DNA of 64,000 nucleotides from Ferruginivarius sediminum (GCF_003344765.1 NZ_QPMH01000007.1:124001-188000); one strand, 5' to 3'; counted from the stretch's first letter, positions 1-9,936 are shown. Numbers and translations are program-made. Notes: generated by a model from the sequence alone, not told the origin.

Positions 1-848
1 GAGACGGGATACGCCTTGGCCACCCGGTCGAAGGCAACCAACGTGTCGAGCAATTCGGGCAGCGAGTCGAGGGGCACCATGTTCGGCCCGTCCGACGGCG
101 CGCTGTCCGGATCCTGGTGCGTTTCCATGAAGACAGCCGCCACGCCGACCGCGACGGCGGCCCGGGCCAGGACCGGCACGAACTCCCGCTGGCCACCCGA
201 GGTCGCGCCCTGCCCGCCCGGCTGCTGCACCGAATGGGTGGCGTCGAAGACCAACGGACAGCCGGTTTGCCGTGCCATGATCGGCAGCCCGCGCATGTCT
301 GAGACGAGCGTGTTGTAGCCGAAGGACACACCCCGCTCGCACACCATAACGCGCTCGTTGCCGGTGGAGGCCACCTTTGCCGCGACGTTGCGCATGTCCC
401 AGGGCGCCAGGAACTGTCCCTTCTTAACGTTGACCGCGCGGCCCGTCTCGCCGGCTGCCAAGAGAAGGTCGGTTTGCCGGCAAAGGAACGCGGGAATCTG
501 CAACACGTCCACCGCCTCCGCGACCGGTGCGCATTGCGCCGCCTCGTGCACATCCGTCAGCACGGGACAGCCGTGGGTGTCGCGCACCTCCGCCAGGATC
601 GGCAGGCCCTTGTCCATCCCCAAGCCGCGGGCGCTTGCCGCGCTGGTCCGGTTCGCCTTGTCGAACGAGCTTTTGTAGATCAGGCCAATCCCGCGCTTCG
701 CCGTCACCTCGACCAGCGCCGCCGCCGTTTCCAACGCGTGCGCCCGGCTCTCCAGTGCACAGGGGCCAGCGATCAGCGTCAGCGGAAGATCGTTGCCAAG
801 CGTCAGCCGGCCAATCTGGATATGGCGGGTCCCCGTCTGGGTGCTCAC
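1..848 (-). CDS. kdsA: 3-deoxy-D-manno-octulosonate 8-phosphate synthase (partial, 3' end cut by window)
   Basis: This enzyme condenses phosphoenolpyruvate with arabinose 5-phosphate to give KDO 8-phosphate, the sugar that links lipid A to the LPS core. About 282 codons are visible, close to the full length of the family. The N-terminal part reads [10 protein letters not shown], followed by [26 protein letters not shown] and [12 protein letters not shown], all KdsA hallmarks. The reading frame is still open at base 1, ending in VAKAYPV, so only a few C-terminal residues and the stop are missing. I chose the GTG at 848, preceded by GACGAGG, because it places the first beta strand correctly. 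It lies 13 bp downstream of pyrG and is probably cotranscribed with it. Confidence 0.95.
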   Translation of the reverse strand, partial: MSTQTGTRHIQIGRLTLGNDLPLTLIAGPCALESRAHALETAAALVEVTAKRGIGLIYKSSFDKANRTSAASARGLGMDKGLPILAEVRDTHGCPVLTDVHEAAQCAPVAEAVDVLQIPAFLCRQTDLLLAAGETGRAVNVKKGQFLAPWDMRNVAAKVASTGNERVMVCERGVSFGYNTLVSDMRGLPIMARQTGCPLVFDATHSVQQPGGQGATSGGQREFVPVLARAAVAVGVAAVFMETHQDPDSAPSDGPNMVPLDSLPELLDTLVAFDRVAKAYPV

Positions 849-861
849 GGTCCTCGTCCCG

Positions 862-2490
862 CTACATCAATCGCGACTGTTCGACCGCCGCATGGATGAA
901 CGACGTGAACAGCGGGTGTGGATCGAAGGGCTTGGACTTCAACTCGGGATGGAACTGAACGCCGATGTACCAGGGATGGCCGGGAAGCTCGACGATCTCC
1001 GGAAGCTCGCCGTCCGGCGACATGCCCGAGAAATGCAGCCCGGCTCGCTCCAGAACCTCGCGATAGTTGACGTTCACCTCATAGCGATGGCGGTGACGCT
1101 CGCTGATCTCGCTCGCGCCATAGATCGAGGCAACCCGGCTGTTGGCCGCCAGTTGCGCGGGATAGGCGCCCAGGCGCATCGTGCCGCCCTTCTCGGAATG
1201 GAGGTTGCGCCGCTCCACGACGTTGCCGCGCGTCCACTCCGTCAGCAGGCCGACGATGGGGTCCTCGCATGGCCCGAACTCGGTCGAGCCGGCGGCACTC
1301 AGCCCGGCGAGATCGCGCGCCGCCTCGATCACGGCCATCTGCATGCCGAAGCAGATGCCGAAGTAAGGCACGTTGCGCTCGCGCGCGAAGCGTGCGGCGG
1401 CGATCTTCCCTTCCGCGCCGCGCTCGCCAAAGCCGCCGGGAATCAGGATGCCGTTCACGTCCTCCAGGTAGGTCGCGGCGTCGTCGCGCTCAAAGATCTC
1501 CGCGTCCAGCCAGTTCACGTTGACGCGCACGTTGTTCGCGATGCCGCCGTGCGCCAACGCCTCGGCCAGCGACTTGTAGCTGTCCAGCAGGCTCGTGTAC
1601 TTGCCGACGACGCCGATGGTGACCTCGCCATCCGGATGCCGAACGCTTTCCATCACCCGGTCCCAGGTCGACAGATCCGGCGTCGGCGCCTCGTCGATCT
1701 CGAAGTGGCGGCAGACCTCGTCGTCCAGCCCTTCTTCGTGATAGCTGCGCGGCACCGCGTAGATGCTGTCGACGTCCAGCGCCTGGATCACGGCCTGCTC
1801 GCGGATATTACAGAACAGCGCGATCTTGCGGCGGGAATCGCGGCCGATGGGCTGCTCCGCCCGGCAAACCACCATATCCGGCTGAATGCCCACGCCCAGA
1901 AGCTCCTTCACGGAGTGCTGTGTCGGCTTCGTCTTCAATTCCCCGGCGGAGGCGATATAGGGCACCAGGGTGAGGTGCAGGAACAGGCTGCGCGAACGGC
2001 CCAGTTCGTTGCCGAGTTGACGGATCGCCTCCAGGAACGGCAGTCCCTCGATGTCGCCGACGGTGCCGCCGATCTCGCAAATGACGAAATCCTCGTCGGC
2101 CACGTCGGCGTAGATGAACTCCTTGATGGCGTCGGTAACGTGCGGAATCACCTGCACCGTGGCGCCCAGATAATCGCCGCGGCGCTCGCGCGCTAGCACC
2201 TTCCAGTAGATCTGGCCGGTGGTGACGTTGTCGCTGTTGCGCGAGGGTACGCCGGTGAAGCGCTCGTAGTGGCCCAGGTCCAGGTCCGTCTCGGCGCCGT
2301 CGTCGGTGACGTACACCTCGCCATGCTGGTACGGGCTCATCGTGCCCGGATCGACGTTCAGGTAGGGATCGAGCTTGCGCAGGCGGACCTTGAAGCCGCG
2401 CGCCTGCAGCAATGCCCCCAGCGCCGCGGAGCAGAGACCCTTACCAAGAGAGGATACAACGCCGCCGGTGATAAAGATGAATCGCGTCAT
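862..2490 (-). CDS. pyrG: CTP synthase (glutamine-hydrolysing)
   Basis: CTP synthase amidates UTP to CTP with ATP and glutamine, the last step of pyrimidine nucleotide synthesis. The 542-residue length is typical. The N-terminal synthetase domain starts with the nucleotide-binding motif [10 protein letters not shown] (about residues 9-18) and continues through [21 protein letters not shown]. The C-terminal class I glutamine amidotransferase domain carries the nucleophile Cys380 in GICFGMQ and the His514/Glu516 pair in QFHPE. The gene sits in the conserved order tpiA-secG-pyrG-kdsA. About 165 bp separate it from secG, so it may have its own promoter, but I see no convincing one. The ATG at 2490 begins directly with the family N terminus [10 protein letters not shown]. 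Confidence 0.98.
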   Translation of the reverse strand: MTRFIFITGGVVSSLGKGLCSAALGALLQARGFKVRLRKLDPYLNVDPGTMSPYQHGEVYVTDDGAETDLDLGHYERFTGVPSRNSDNVTTGQIYWKVLARERRGDYLGATVQVIPHVTDAIKEFIYADVADEDFVICEIGGTVGDIEGLPFLEAIRQLGNELGRSRSLFLHLTLVPYIASAGELKTKPTQHSVKELLGVGIQPDMVVCRAEQPIGRDSRRKIALFCNIREQAVIQALDVDSIYAVPRSYHEEGLDDEVCRHFEIDEAPTPDLSTWDRVMESVRHPDGEVTIGVVGKYTSLLDSYKSLAEALAHGGIANNVRVNVNWLDAEIFERDDAATYLEDVNGILIPGGFGERGAEGKIAAARFARERNVPYFGICFGMQMAVIEAARDLAGLSAAGSTEFGPCEDPIVGLLTEWTRGNVVERRNLHSEKGGTMRLGAYPAQLAANSRVASIYGASEISERHRHRYEVNVNYREVLERAGLHFSGMSPDGELPEIVELPGHPWYIGVQFHPELKSKPFDPHPLFTSFIHAAVEQSRLM

Positions 2491-2654
2491 GGACCGACAC
2501 TATGGCTCCAAGCCGGAATGCGGGCAAGCGCCTTAAACGACCTGCCTGCCACGCCGCGTGCAGCGGCGCGATGCATATCCGGATTCCTGTTGTCGCTGTT
2601 GGTTGCGAGACGTCGTCCGCGAAGGCGTGCCCGCTCTGCTGAACCTTGATCTTG

Positions 2655-3026
2655 CTATTGAACGGGAACGTCCGGCGTTTCCTCGCCCGACCCCGCACCA
2701 GGCTCCGGCGAGGTTTCCGCGCCACCAGCGGCCGGCGCCGCCGGTGCCTCCGATTCGGGAATCTGGTCCAGGATCGAGCGCTGCTCCCCACCGCCGGCGA
2801 AGATGGTGAGGACCATCGACGTCGCCATGAACAGCGCGGCCAGCACTGCCGTCGTGCGGGTCAGAAGATTCGCCGTGCCGCGCCCGCCGAGGAAGCCGCC
2901 GAGGCCGGAACCGCCGCCGCTGCCGCCGCCGATACCCAGGCCGCCGCCCTCGCTGGGCTGGAGCAGCACGAGGATCACCAGCGCGATGGCGATCAGCAGG
3001 TGGATAACCAGTAGAACCGTCGTCAT
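2655..3026 (-). CDS. secG: Preprotein translocase subunit SecG
   Basis: SecG is the small accessory subunit of the SecYEG protein-export channel in the inner membrane. From the ATG at 3026 the protein has 123 residues. It has a first membrane helix at about residues 2-22, a glycine-rich cytoplasmic loop (GGGLGIGGGSGGGSG) with the conserved LGGRGTANLLTR segment, a second helix at about 54-72, and an Ala/Pro/Glu-rich tail. An in-frame start 18 codons upstream would add a polar leader not seen in SecG, so I prefer MTTVLLVIHLL. It lies between tpiA and pyrG on the same strand, the usual alphaproteobacterial arrangement. Confidence 0.93.
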   Translation of the reverse strand: MTTVLLVIHLLIAIALVILVLLQPSEGGGLGIGGGSGGGSGLGGFLGGRGTANLLTRTTAVLAALFMATSMVLTIFAGGGEQRSILDQIPESEAPAAPAAGGAETSPEPGAGSGEETPDVPVQ

Positions 3027-3156
3027 AAGGTCCGCCGTTTTGCCCTTGCATTCATGCATGCCGCCAAAGCCGGCACACACCTTGATGTCGGATCGCTGGG
3101 CGCGGTTCTAAAGCCTTGCGCCACGGATTTCCAGAGCCGATCGCACCCGGCGCTGG

Positions 3157-3903
3157 CTATGCCGCCGCCTCGCCAATCCCCCAGAAATCGTCCAGCTTCA
3201 GGCTGGCGCCGCCGACGAGCGCCCCGTCGACGTCCGGCGTGCGCAGCAGTTCGCCCGCGTTGCCCGGCTTCACCGAGCCGCCATAGAGCAGCCGCACGCC
3301 CCTGCCGGCTTCGCCATAGCGGTGCGCCAGAAGGCCGCGGATATGGCCGTGCGCCTGCTCCACATCCGCCGGCGTCGCCGTCTTGCCCGTTCCGATGGCC
3401 CACACCGGCTCATAGGCGACGACCAGTCCCTCCGGGCATGCATCAGGCAGGGAATCGGCAAGCTGTTCCTCCAGCACCGCGAGGGTCTTGCCAGCAACAC
3501 GCTGCCTCTCGCATTCGCCGACGCAGACAATGGGCTTCAGTCCCGCCCGCGCGGCCGCCTCGGCCTTGCCGCGGACGAGTTCGCTGCGTTCGCCGTGGCC
3601 ATGGCGGCGCTCGGAGTGGCCGACGATGACATAGGCGCAGCCAAGGTCGCGCAGCATGTCGGCGGCAATGTCGCCGGTATAGGCTCCCTGCCCCTGTGGA
3701 TGGCAGTCCTGGGCGCCCAGCGCGACGCTAGTCCCCTCCAGGGCCTCGCCCACCGGGGCCAACAGCGTGAATGGCGGACAGACCAGCCACTCGACATCCG
3801 GCCCGCTGGCGGCAGCCCGCTCCGCCAATCCACGCGCCAGTGCCTCGCCCTGGGCACGAAGCCCGTTCATCTTCCAGTTCCCGGCGATCAGCTTTCGGGA
3901 CAC
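3157..3903 (-). CDS. tpiA: Triose-phosphate isomerase
   Basis: This glycolytic enzyme interconverts dihydroxyacetone phosphate and glyceraldehyde 3-phosphate. Starting from a GTG at 3903 the product has 248 residues, normal for the family. Catalytic residues are visible: Lys11 in GNWKMNG, His96 in VIVGHSERR and Glu165 in AYEPVWAIGTGK, with the phosphate-gripping loop just after. The start is supported by GGAGG seven bases before the GTG. An in-frame ATG 51 bases further upstream would add a non-conserved leader. The gene is divergent from ppiD across 212 bp. A weak minus-strand promoter (CTGGCA, 17 bp, CTATCC) can be traced there but is not convincing. Confidence 0.97.
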   Translation of the reverse strand: MSRKLIAGNWKMNGLRAQGEALARGLAERAAASGPDVEWLVCPPFTLLAPVGEALEGTSVALGAQDCHPQGQGAYTGDIAADMLRDLGCAYVIVGHSERRHGHGERSELVRGKAEAAARAGLKPIVCVGECERQRVAGKTLAVLEEQLADSLPDACPEGLVVAYEPVWAIGTGKTATPADVEQAHGHIRGLLAHRYGEAGRGVRLLYGGSVKPGNAGELLRTPDVDGALVGGASLKLDDFWGIGEAAA

Positions 3904-4012
3904 GATGCTGCCTCCACTCCTCCTGGTGATCGCGCGGGGGATAGCACAGGCCACCGCACGGTGCCAGTGCCCCCCGCGTCCCGCCCGGTGATCCCGCTTC
4001 CCGCATTGCGTG

Positions 4013-4041
4013 TTGCTCCCCGGCTGCCTCGTTCCTAATAT
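4013..4041 (+). promoter_or_regulatory. Sigma70-type promoter for ppiD-trpE
   Basis: TTGCTC (4013-4018) and TAATAT (4036-4041) are separated by exactly 17 bp in the tpiA/ppiD divergent region, about 75 bp before the ppiD start. In such GC-rich surroundings the TAATAT hexamer stands out. It would drive ppiD and, 20 bp beyond that gene, trpE. Confidence 0.55.
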
Positions 4042-4115
4042 GCCGCCGCACCGGCCGGCAGGTCGGCGACGTCACAAGGAACTCCGCCTCACCAACGAAG
4101 GGCCTGAACCGTATC

Positions 4116-6002
4116 ATGCAATCCGGCCTACGCCGCACAGTCGCCAAGTGGACAACCGTCGCCCTCTTCGGCCTGCTGATCGCCAGTTTCGCGCTTTGGG
4201 GGATCGGCGATATCTTCCGTGGCGGCGCCCAGGGCACCGCGGTCATGCAAGTCGGTGACGCGGAGATCTCCCAGAACGAGTTCGCGCGCACCTTCCAGCG
4301 CGAGTTCAGCCGGGTTCGCCAGCGCCTGGGCGGCGAACTGGATATCGAGACCGCCAAGAGCATGGGGCTGGTGGATCAGATCGTACGCCAGACCATTACG
4401 CGCGAGTTGTTCACGCAGCAGGCAAAGGACATGGGCCTGCTCGTCGCCGACGAGCAGGTCGTGCAGGAAATCCGCCAGCAGCCCAGCTTCCAGAACTCCA
4501 CCGGCGGCTTCGACCGGCGGGTGTTCGAGACCACACTGCGCCGCGCCGGCTACAGCGAAGCCCAGTACGTCGATGAGGTGCGCGGCAACATCCATCGCCA
4601 GCGCCTGGTCGAGACGGCCACGGGTGGCCTTCGCGTACCGGAGGCGTTGGCGGCGACGTTGTACCGCTACCGCAACGAAAAGCGCGTCGCCACCTACGCC
4701 GAGATCGAACGCGACAGCTTCAAGGCCGACGAGCCGAGCGAGAGCGAGCTTCGCACCTATTACGAAGAGAACGGCGACGCCTTCATGGCGCCGGCATACC
4801 GCGAGGTCACGCTGGTCCACCTGAAGGCCGACGACCTTCTCGATGAGGTGCAGGTAACCGAGGAGGACCTGCGGGAGGCGTACGAGAGCCGTAAATCCAG
4901 TCTCGGCTCGCCCGAACGCCGCCACATCGAACAGATCGTCTTCGACGACAAGGCAAAGGCCGAAGCGGCCGCGGAACGTGCGCACGGCGGCGAGGATTTC
5001 GCGGCCGTGGCGGAGGATATGACCGGCCAGGCACCCATTGATCTCGGCGCCAGCACGCGCGAGGACATGCTGCCGGGTCTTGTCGATTCGGTGTTCGCCC
5101 TCTCGGAGGGCGACGTCAGCGCCCCCATCGAGACCACCCTTGGCTGGCACATCGTCAAGGTCAACAAGGTGGAGGAAGGTTCCAGCCCTTCGTTCGAGGA
5201 GGCGCGCGACCAGCTTCGCAAGGACCTGGCGCGGAACAAGGCCGTCGACAGCCTGGTGGAGCTTGCCAACCGGCTGGATGACAGTCTTGCCGGCGGTGCG
5301 CGCCTGGAAGAAGCTGCCGCCGAAGTCGGTGCCGAACTCCGCCATATCCCCGCAATCAGCCGCGACGGGAATACCCCGGACGGGAACGCGGTGGAAAACC
5401 TGCCGGAGAAGCAGACCTTCCTGGAAACGGCCTTCAACACACCCGAGGGACAGCAGAGCCTTCTGCGCGAAACCGCTGCCGGGGACTACTTCGTCCTGCG
5501 CGTGGACGGCGTGACCCCGGAGCAGCGCCGGCCCTTCGCAGAGGTCGAGGAGAAGGTGCGCGAGCGCTTCCTGCGCGACGCCCGCCAGGAGAAGGCCCGC
5601 GATCTGGCACAAACCATCGTGAAGTCAGTAGAGGGCGGCGCCAGTTTGGCCCAGGCGGCCAAGACAGCCGGCTTGCAGACACAGACGAGCAAACCGCTTG
5701 GTCGGCGACCGTCGCCGGAATCCTCGCCGGCGGAGCTGGCGATTGCCGGCGCGCTGTTCGAGCTCAAGCCGGGCGAGGCGACGACGAGCAGCACCGAGAA
5801 GGGTGTCGTCGTGGCGGCGCTGAGCGAAATCCAGAAGGCCGATCCCTCGGCTCATCCCAGCGAGGTCGAAAGCCTGCGCCAGCAAGTCGCCCAGTCGATG
5901 CGCAACGACCTTCTCTCGCAGTTCGCCAACTCGCTACAGCAGATGCACGAGGTGCAGGTGAACCGCGGCCGCCTCGAGCAGGTCGTGAACCGCTTCCAAT
6001 AA
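4116..6002 (+). CDS. ppiD: SurA/PpiD-like periplasmic peptidyl-prolyl isomerase
   Basis: This is a membrane-anchored periplasmic folding factor of the PpiD/SurA_N family, expected to help outer-membrane and secreted proteins after Sec export. The 628-residue protein has a short basic cytoplasmic start, one transmembrane helix at about residues 12-32 (VALFGLLIASFALWGIGDIF), and a SurA_N-type chaperone region with the VGDAEISQNEFARTFQ pattern. A parvulin rotamase domain lies at about 267-350 (RHIEQIVF through LGWHIVKV), and a charged helical C-terminal region follows. It directly precedes trpE, the usual neighbour in Rhodospirillales. Isomerase activity is uncertain because PpiD parvulin domains are often weak or inactive. 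Confidence 0.9.
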   Translation: MQSGLRRTVAKWTTVALFGLLIASFALWGIGDIFRGGAQGTAVMQVGDAEISQNEFARTFQREFSRVRQRLGGELDIETAKSMGLVDQIVRQTITRELFTQQAKDMGLLVADEQVVQEIRQQPSFQNSTGGFDRRVFETTLRRAGYSEAQYVDEVRGNIHRQRLVETATGGLRVPEALAATLYRYRNEKRVATYAEIERDSFKADEPSESELRTYYEENGDAFMAPAYREVTLVHLKADDLLDEVQVTEEDLREAYESRKSSLGSPERRHIEQIVFDDKAKAEAAAERAHGGEDFAAVAEDMTGQAPIDLGASTREDMLPGLVDSVFALSEGDVSAPIETTLGWHIVKVNKVEEGSSPSFEEARDQLRKDLARNKAVDSLVELANRLDDSLAGGARLEEAAAEVGAELRHIPAISRDGNTPDGNAVENLPEKQTFLETAFNTPEGQQSLLRETAAGDYFVLRVDGVTPEQRRPFAEVEEKVRERFLRDARQEKARDLAQTIVKSVEGGASLAQAAKTAGLQTQTSKPLGRRPSPESSPAELAIAGALFELKPGEATTSSTEKGVVVAALSEIQKADPSAHPSEVESLRQQVAQSMRNDLLSQFANSLQQMHEVQVNRGRLEQVVNRFQ

Positions 6003-6022
6003 GCGCCGGTCAACGCGTCGAC

Positions 6023-7531
6023 ATGAACACCACCCCCGATTTCGCGGCGTTCGCCGAATCCTATGATGCGGGTCGGCCGCAGGTCGTCCGCACCAGCCTG
6101 ATCGCCGATCTGGAAACCCCCGTTTCCGCCTTCCTCAAGCTGGCGGACGGACAGCCCAACACCTTCCTGTTCGAATCCGTGGAGGGAAGCGCACACATCG
6201 GCCGCTATTCCTTCATCGCCATGAAACCCGACGTGATTTGGCGCTGCCAGCGCGGCGAAGCGTCGGTCAACCGCAAGGCCCGATACGACGCGACCGCGTT
6301 TGAGCCGCTTGAGGGACATCCGCTGGACACGCTGCGCGCGCTGCAGGCGGAGTCGCGCATCGACCTTCCAGAGGGCACCCCACCCATGGCCGCCTCGCTG
6401 ATCGGCTACATGGGCTATGACGCGGTCCGGCTGATGGAACGGATCCCCGACGAGAACCCCGACGTCCTGGGCGTACCGGATGCGATCTTCGTGCGGCCGA
6501 CAGTGACGGCGGTGTTCGACCGGATCGAGGATCAGGTCACCGTATTCTCGCCCGTCTATCCCGAAGCCGGCTTGAGCGCGGAGCAGGCGTGGAACCGGGC
6601 CTGCGAGCGCCTGGCCGACACGGTGCGCGACTTCGAACGCTCCCTGCCCTACCGGCGCGAGCGGGTGGAGCTCGACGCGAAGCTGCCGGAGCCGACCTCG
6701 AACATGTCGCGCGAAGCCTTCCACAAGATGGTCGAGCGTGCGAAGGAGTACATCTACGCCGGCGACATCTTCCAGGTCGTGCCTTCGCAGCGTTTCAACC
6801 TACCCTTCGAACTGCCGCCGTTCGCGCTCTATCGCGCGCTGCGCCGACTGAACCCGTCGCCGTTCCTGTTCTTCGCCCAGTTCGAGGATTTCGCCATTGT
6901 CGGCTCCAGCCCGGAGATCCTGGTGCGTCTGCGCGAGGATACGGTCACAATCCGGCCCATTGCCGGCACGCGCAAGCGCGGCGCGACCCCGGCGGAAGAC
7001 AAGGCATTGGCGGAGGACCTGCTCTCCGATCCCAAGGAGCTGGCGGAGCACCTGATGCTGCTCGACCTCGGCCGCAATGACGTCGGCCGGGTCGCCCGGA
7101 CGGGAACGGTGACCGTCACGGAAAAGATGGTGATCGAGAACTACAGCCACGTCATGCACATCGTCTCCAACGTGGAGGGCCGGCTCGACCCGCGCCACGA
7201 CGCGATGGATGCCCTTGTGGCCGGGTTTCCGGCGGGCACCGTGTCGGGCGCCCCGAAGGTGCGGGCGATGGAGATCATCGACGAGCTGGAGCCGGAACGC
7301 CGCGGTATCTATGCCGGTGCGGTCGGCTATTTCGGTGCCGGCGGCGACATGGACACCTGCATCGCGCTGCGCACCGCCGTCATCAAGGACGGCAAGATGT
7401 ACGTGCAGGCCGGCGGCGGCGTGGTGGCCGACAGCGATCCGGAGGCCGAGTTCCAGGAAAGCTGCAACAAGGCCCGCGCCCTGATCCGCGCCGCCGAAGA
7501 GGCCATGCGCTTCGCCGCCGGCGGGCGCTAA
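6023..7531 (+). CDS. trpE: Anthranilate synthase component I
   Basis: TrpE uses chorismate and ammonia supplied by TrpG to form anthranilate, the first committed step of tryptophan synthesis. The 502-residue length and the chorismate-binding core fit: SSPEILVRL, RPIAGTRKRG, LLDLGRNDVGRVA, SHVMHIVSNVEG and FPAGTVSGAPKVRAMEII are all present. The N-terminal FESVEG segment corresponds to the region that senses feedback tryptophan. It begins 20 bp after ppiD and is likely cotranscribed with it. In related genomes trpG follows closely, but here trpG is about 7 kb away behind unrelated genes. Confidence 0.97.
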   Translation: MNTTPDFAAFAESYDAGRPQVVRTSLIADLETPVSAFLKLADGQPNTFLFESVEGSAHIGRYSFIAMKPDVIWRCQRGEASVNRKARYDATAFEPLEGHPLDTLRALQAESRIDLPEGTPPMAASLIGYMGYDAVRLMERIPDENPDVLGVPDAIFVRPTVTAVFDRIEDQVTVFSPVYPEAGLSAEQAWNRACERLADTVRDFERSLPYRRERVELDAKLPEPTSNMSREAFHKMVERAKEYIYAGDIFQVVPSQRFNLPFELPPFALYRALRRLNPSPFLFFAQFEDFAIVGSSPEILVRLREDTVTIRPIAGTRKRGATPAEDKALAEDLLSDPKELAEHLMLLDLGRNDVGRVARTGTVTVTEKMVIENYSHVMHIVSNVEGRLDPRHDAMDALVAGFPAGTVSGAPKVRAMEIIDELEPERRGIYAGAVGYFGAGGDMDTCIALRTAVIKDGKMYVQAGGGVVADSDPEAEFQESCNKARALIRAAEEAMRFAAGGR

Positions 7532-7706
7532 ATGTCAGTTCCCGCTCGAACGTCTACCACGCGAGCGTTCCGGCCAACCCGTCCGGCTTGGTCGTGCCCT
7601 GAATCCGCCGCACGCTGGAGGTGGTGGCTCGGACCTCGTCAGGCGACCGGGTCCAGCCGGGAGTCGGCTCGGTAATCCTCTGACGACCGGGCGACCGCGT
7701 AGGCAG

Positions 7707-8606
7707 CTATTCCCCCGCAAGCGCGAACGTCGCCGAATATGGGCGCTGGGCGGGGCGTTCGCGCAGGGTCTCGACAATAACTCGCACGAAGGTCGCGACC
7801 GGCCCACTCGCTTCGTCGGCGGCGCGATAGAGCAGCACATCCATCTCCGGCAGCGGCGGAAAGCCCCGCTCAGGCCCGAGGGTACGCCAGCCGGATGGCA
7901 GCGCACTCAACGGCGTCGCGGTGACCGCAAGGCCGGCTGAGACTGCGACGTCCAGCCCATCGCGGCTCGAACTGTTGTAGGCGTGGCGCCAGCCTCGCCC
8001 GGCGGCGGTCAGCGCCTTGAGCGCCGCATCGCGATAGATGCAGCCCGGCCCAAAGAGGGCTAGCGGCAGCGGGTCGAGTTCGTCGACCGCCGAGTCGCGC
8101 GCGGCGGCCCAGACCAGCGGCTCGCGGCACAGCACCTCGCCGCCCCTGTGCCCACAGGACTGGGTCACCAATGCGAGGTCGAGTTCGCCGTGCTCGAGCG
8201 CGGTCAGCGCCTCCCAGCTGCGGTCGCAGCGAATCTCCAGCTCGACCAACGGATAGGCCTCTGCAAAGCGCGACAGGATCGGTGGCAGCAGGCACATGGT
8301 GGTGTCGGTGGCGCCAAGCCGGACCCGCCCCTGCAGCGACGGTCGGCCGAAAGCCGCAAGCGCCTCATCGTTGAGGCGCAGCAGGCGCTGGGCATAGCGC
8401 CGGAAGGCTTCACCGTCGGCGGTGAGGCGCACCACGCGCTTGTTGCGCTCAAAAAGCCGGGTGCCGACCAGCGACTCCAAGCGCTTCACCTGCATGCTGA
8501 CCGCCGACTGCGTGCGCATGAGGCGCTCGGCCGCGAGCGTGAAATGACGGCACTCCGCGACCGCGACGAAGGCTCGCAGCAGCTCGATATTAAGGTTGGC
8601 AGTCAT
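7707..8606 (-). CDS. LysR-family transcriptional regulator
   Basis: This is a LysR-type regulator with an N-terminal winged helix-turn-helix (about residues 1-60, including FTLAAERLMRTQSAVSMQVKRLE and TRLFERNKRVVRLT) and a C-terminal effector-binding domain. The length of 299-304 residues is typical. It is divergent from an MFS transporter gene, so control of that transporter is a natural inference. The effector is unknown. I chose the ATG at 8606 because a dyad operator covers the alternative starts at 8618 (ATG) and 8621 (GTG). After the TAG stop the same frame stays open for 50 more codons. Confidence 0.9.
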   Translation of the reverse strand: MTANLNIELLRAFVAVAECRHFTLAAERLMRTQSAVSMQVKRLESLVGTRLFERNKRVVRLTADGEAFRRYAQRLLRLNDEALAAFGRPSLQGRVRLGATDTTMCLLPPILSRFAEAYPLVELEIRCDRSWEALTALEHGELDLALVTQSCGHRGGEVLCREPLVWAAARDSAVDELDPLPLALFGPGCIYRDAALKALTAAGRGWRHAYNSSSRDGLDVAVSAGLAVTATPLSALPSGWRTLGPERGFPPLPEMDVLLYRAADEASGPVATFVRVIVETLRERPAQRPYSATFALAGE

Positions 8607-8616
8607 GGCATAACTC

Positions 8617-8631
8617 ATCACAATACGTGAT
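8617..8631. promoter_or_regulatory. Candidate LysR-type operator between the regulator and MFS genes
   Basis: A perfect dyad ATCAC-N5-GTGAT (15 bp) contains the T-N11-A pattern typical of LysR-family recognition sites. It lies immediately upstream of the regulator start chosen here and about 97 bp before the MFS start, the expected place for autoregulation and transporter control. Confidence 0.5.
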
Positions 8632-8727
8632 TAGACCATCATATTAATTCGTTTTTCAGATTGAAAGGCCCCTGTCAGCATCGTGTTTCCGGAGGCCGCT
8701 CGGCCGCCACCAATGAGGGAGCGCTTT

Positions 8728-9936
8728 ATGTCGCGATCGGTGTGGCTCGTCGTGCTCTGCAGCGGCACGGTCCTGGGGCTGGTGCTCGGCGTCCGCCACA
8801 GCCTCGGTCTGTTCCTCACCCCCATCTCGGTCGAACTCGACATGGGGTTCGGAGTGTTCGCCCTCGCCCTCGGCCTCATGAACCTGGTGTGGGGGCTGAT
8901 TTCGCCTTTCGCCGGCGCCATCGCCGATCGCCATGGCGCGGGGCGTGTGGTGGTCGTGGGTGGACTGTGCTACGCGGCCGGTCTCCTGCTGCTCACCGTG
9001 AGCGGCGACGGTGAGCAACTCCTGCTGGGCGGCATCCTGATCGGCCTCGGCTTGAGCGGCGGCGGCTTCTCGGTGGTGCTCGGCGCGGCGGGACGCGCGG
9101 CCCCGCCCGAGCACCGCAGCAAGGCTCTCGGCATCGTGACGATGGTCGGCTCGCTCGGGCAGTTCGTGGCGCTGCCGTTCATGCACGCGATGATCGGCGG
9201 CTTGGGCTGGGGCGCGAGCCTCATGGTGGCGGCCGCCATCATGCTGGTAATGGTGCCGCTTGCCAGCGGGGTCGCCGGCCGTCCAACGGGGGGAGCGGAG
9301 GGTGGCCAGACCCTTCGCGAGGCGCTCGCCGAGGCCCGCGACGAACGCGGCTTCTGGCTGCTCAACGCCGGTTTCTTCGTGTGCGGCTTCCACCTCGCTT
9401 TCGTTGGCGTGCACCTGCCTTCCTATCTCGCTAACCAGGGCTTTGCGTCCTGGCTGGCGGCCACCGGTCTCACTCTGGTCGGCCTCTTCAACGCCGTGGG
9501 CAGCTATATCTTCGGGGCGCTTGGCGGGCGCTATTCCAAGAAGACGATGCTGAGCCTGCTCTATCTCTCGCGCGCGGCAATCTTTCTCGCTTTCCTGGTG
9601 GTGCCGCTCACGGAAGCGAGCGTGCTGATCTTCAGTGCGGTGATCGGCTTCGTGTGGCTCGGCACCGTGCCGCTCACCAGCGGCCTGGTCGCGACCATTT
9701 TCGGCACCACCTACCTCTCGACGCTGTTCGGTATCGTTTTCGTGAGCCATCAGATCGGCAGCTTCTTCGGTTCCTGGCTCGGCGGCTTCGTCTTTGATAC
9801 GGTCGGTTCCTACGAGGTGATGTGGTGGGTCAACGTGGCGCTCGCCCTGCTCTCGGCGGCGCTCCATTGGCCAATCGCCGAGCGCCCGAAGCCGCGCCTC
9901 GCGGCCGCGCAGAGCGCGCAACGGAGGGTGGCGTGA
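8728..9936 (+). CDS. MFS transporter
   Basis: This is a major facilitator superfamily permease of 402 residues with about twelve hydrophobic helices and the loop 2-3 signature AGAIADRHGAGRVV (about residues 66-79). The middle cytoplasmic loop around GRPTGGAEGGQTLREALAEARDERG separates two six-helix halves. The substrate cannot be read from the sequence. The ATG at 8728 is preceded by GAGGGAG at good spacing, so the in-frame ATGs at 8683 and 8713 are less likely. It is divergent from the LysR gene and its stop overlaps the start of a 26-codon ORF. Confidence 0.9.
   Translation: MSRSVWLVVLCSGTVLGLVLGVRHSLGLFLTPISVELDMGFGVFALALGLMNLVWGLISPFAGAIADRHGAGRVVVVGGLCYAAGLLLLTVSGDGEQLLLGGILIGLGLSGGGFSVVLGAAGRAAPPEHRSKALGIVTMVGSLGQFVALPFMHAMIGGLGWGASLMVAAAIMLVMVPLASGVAGRPTGGAEGGQTLREALAEARDERGFWLLNAGFFVCGFHLAFVGVHLPSYLANQGFASWLAATGLTLVGLFNAVGSYIFGALGGRYSKKTMLSLLYLSRAAIFLAFLVVPLTEASVLIFSAVIGFVWLGTVPLTSGLVATIFGTTYLSTLFGIVFVSHQIGSFFGSWLGGFVFDTVGSYEVMWWVNVALALLSAALHWPIAERPKPRLAAAQSAQRRVA

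Noticed and set aside
793..2196. 467-codon open frame antisense to pyrG and the kdsA start
   Set aside because: PyrG is full length and conserved; the antisense product has no recognisable motif.
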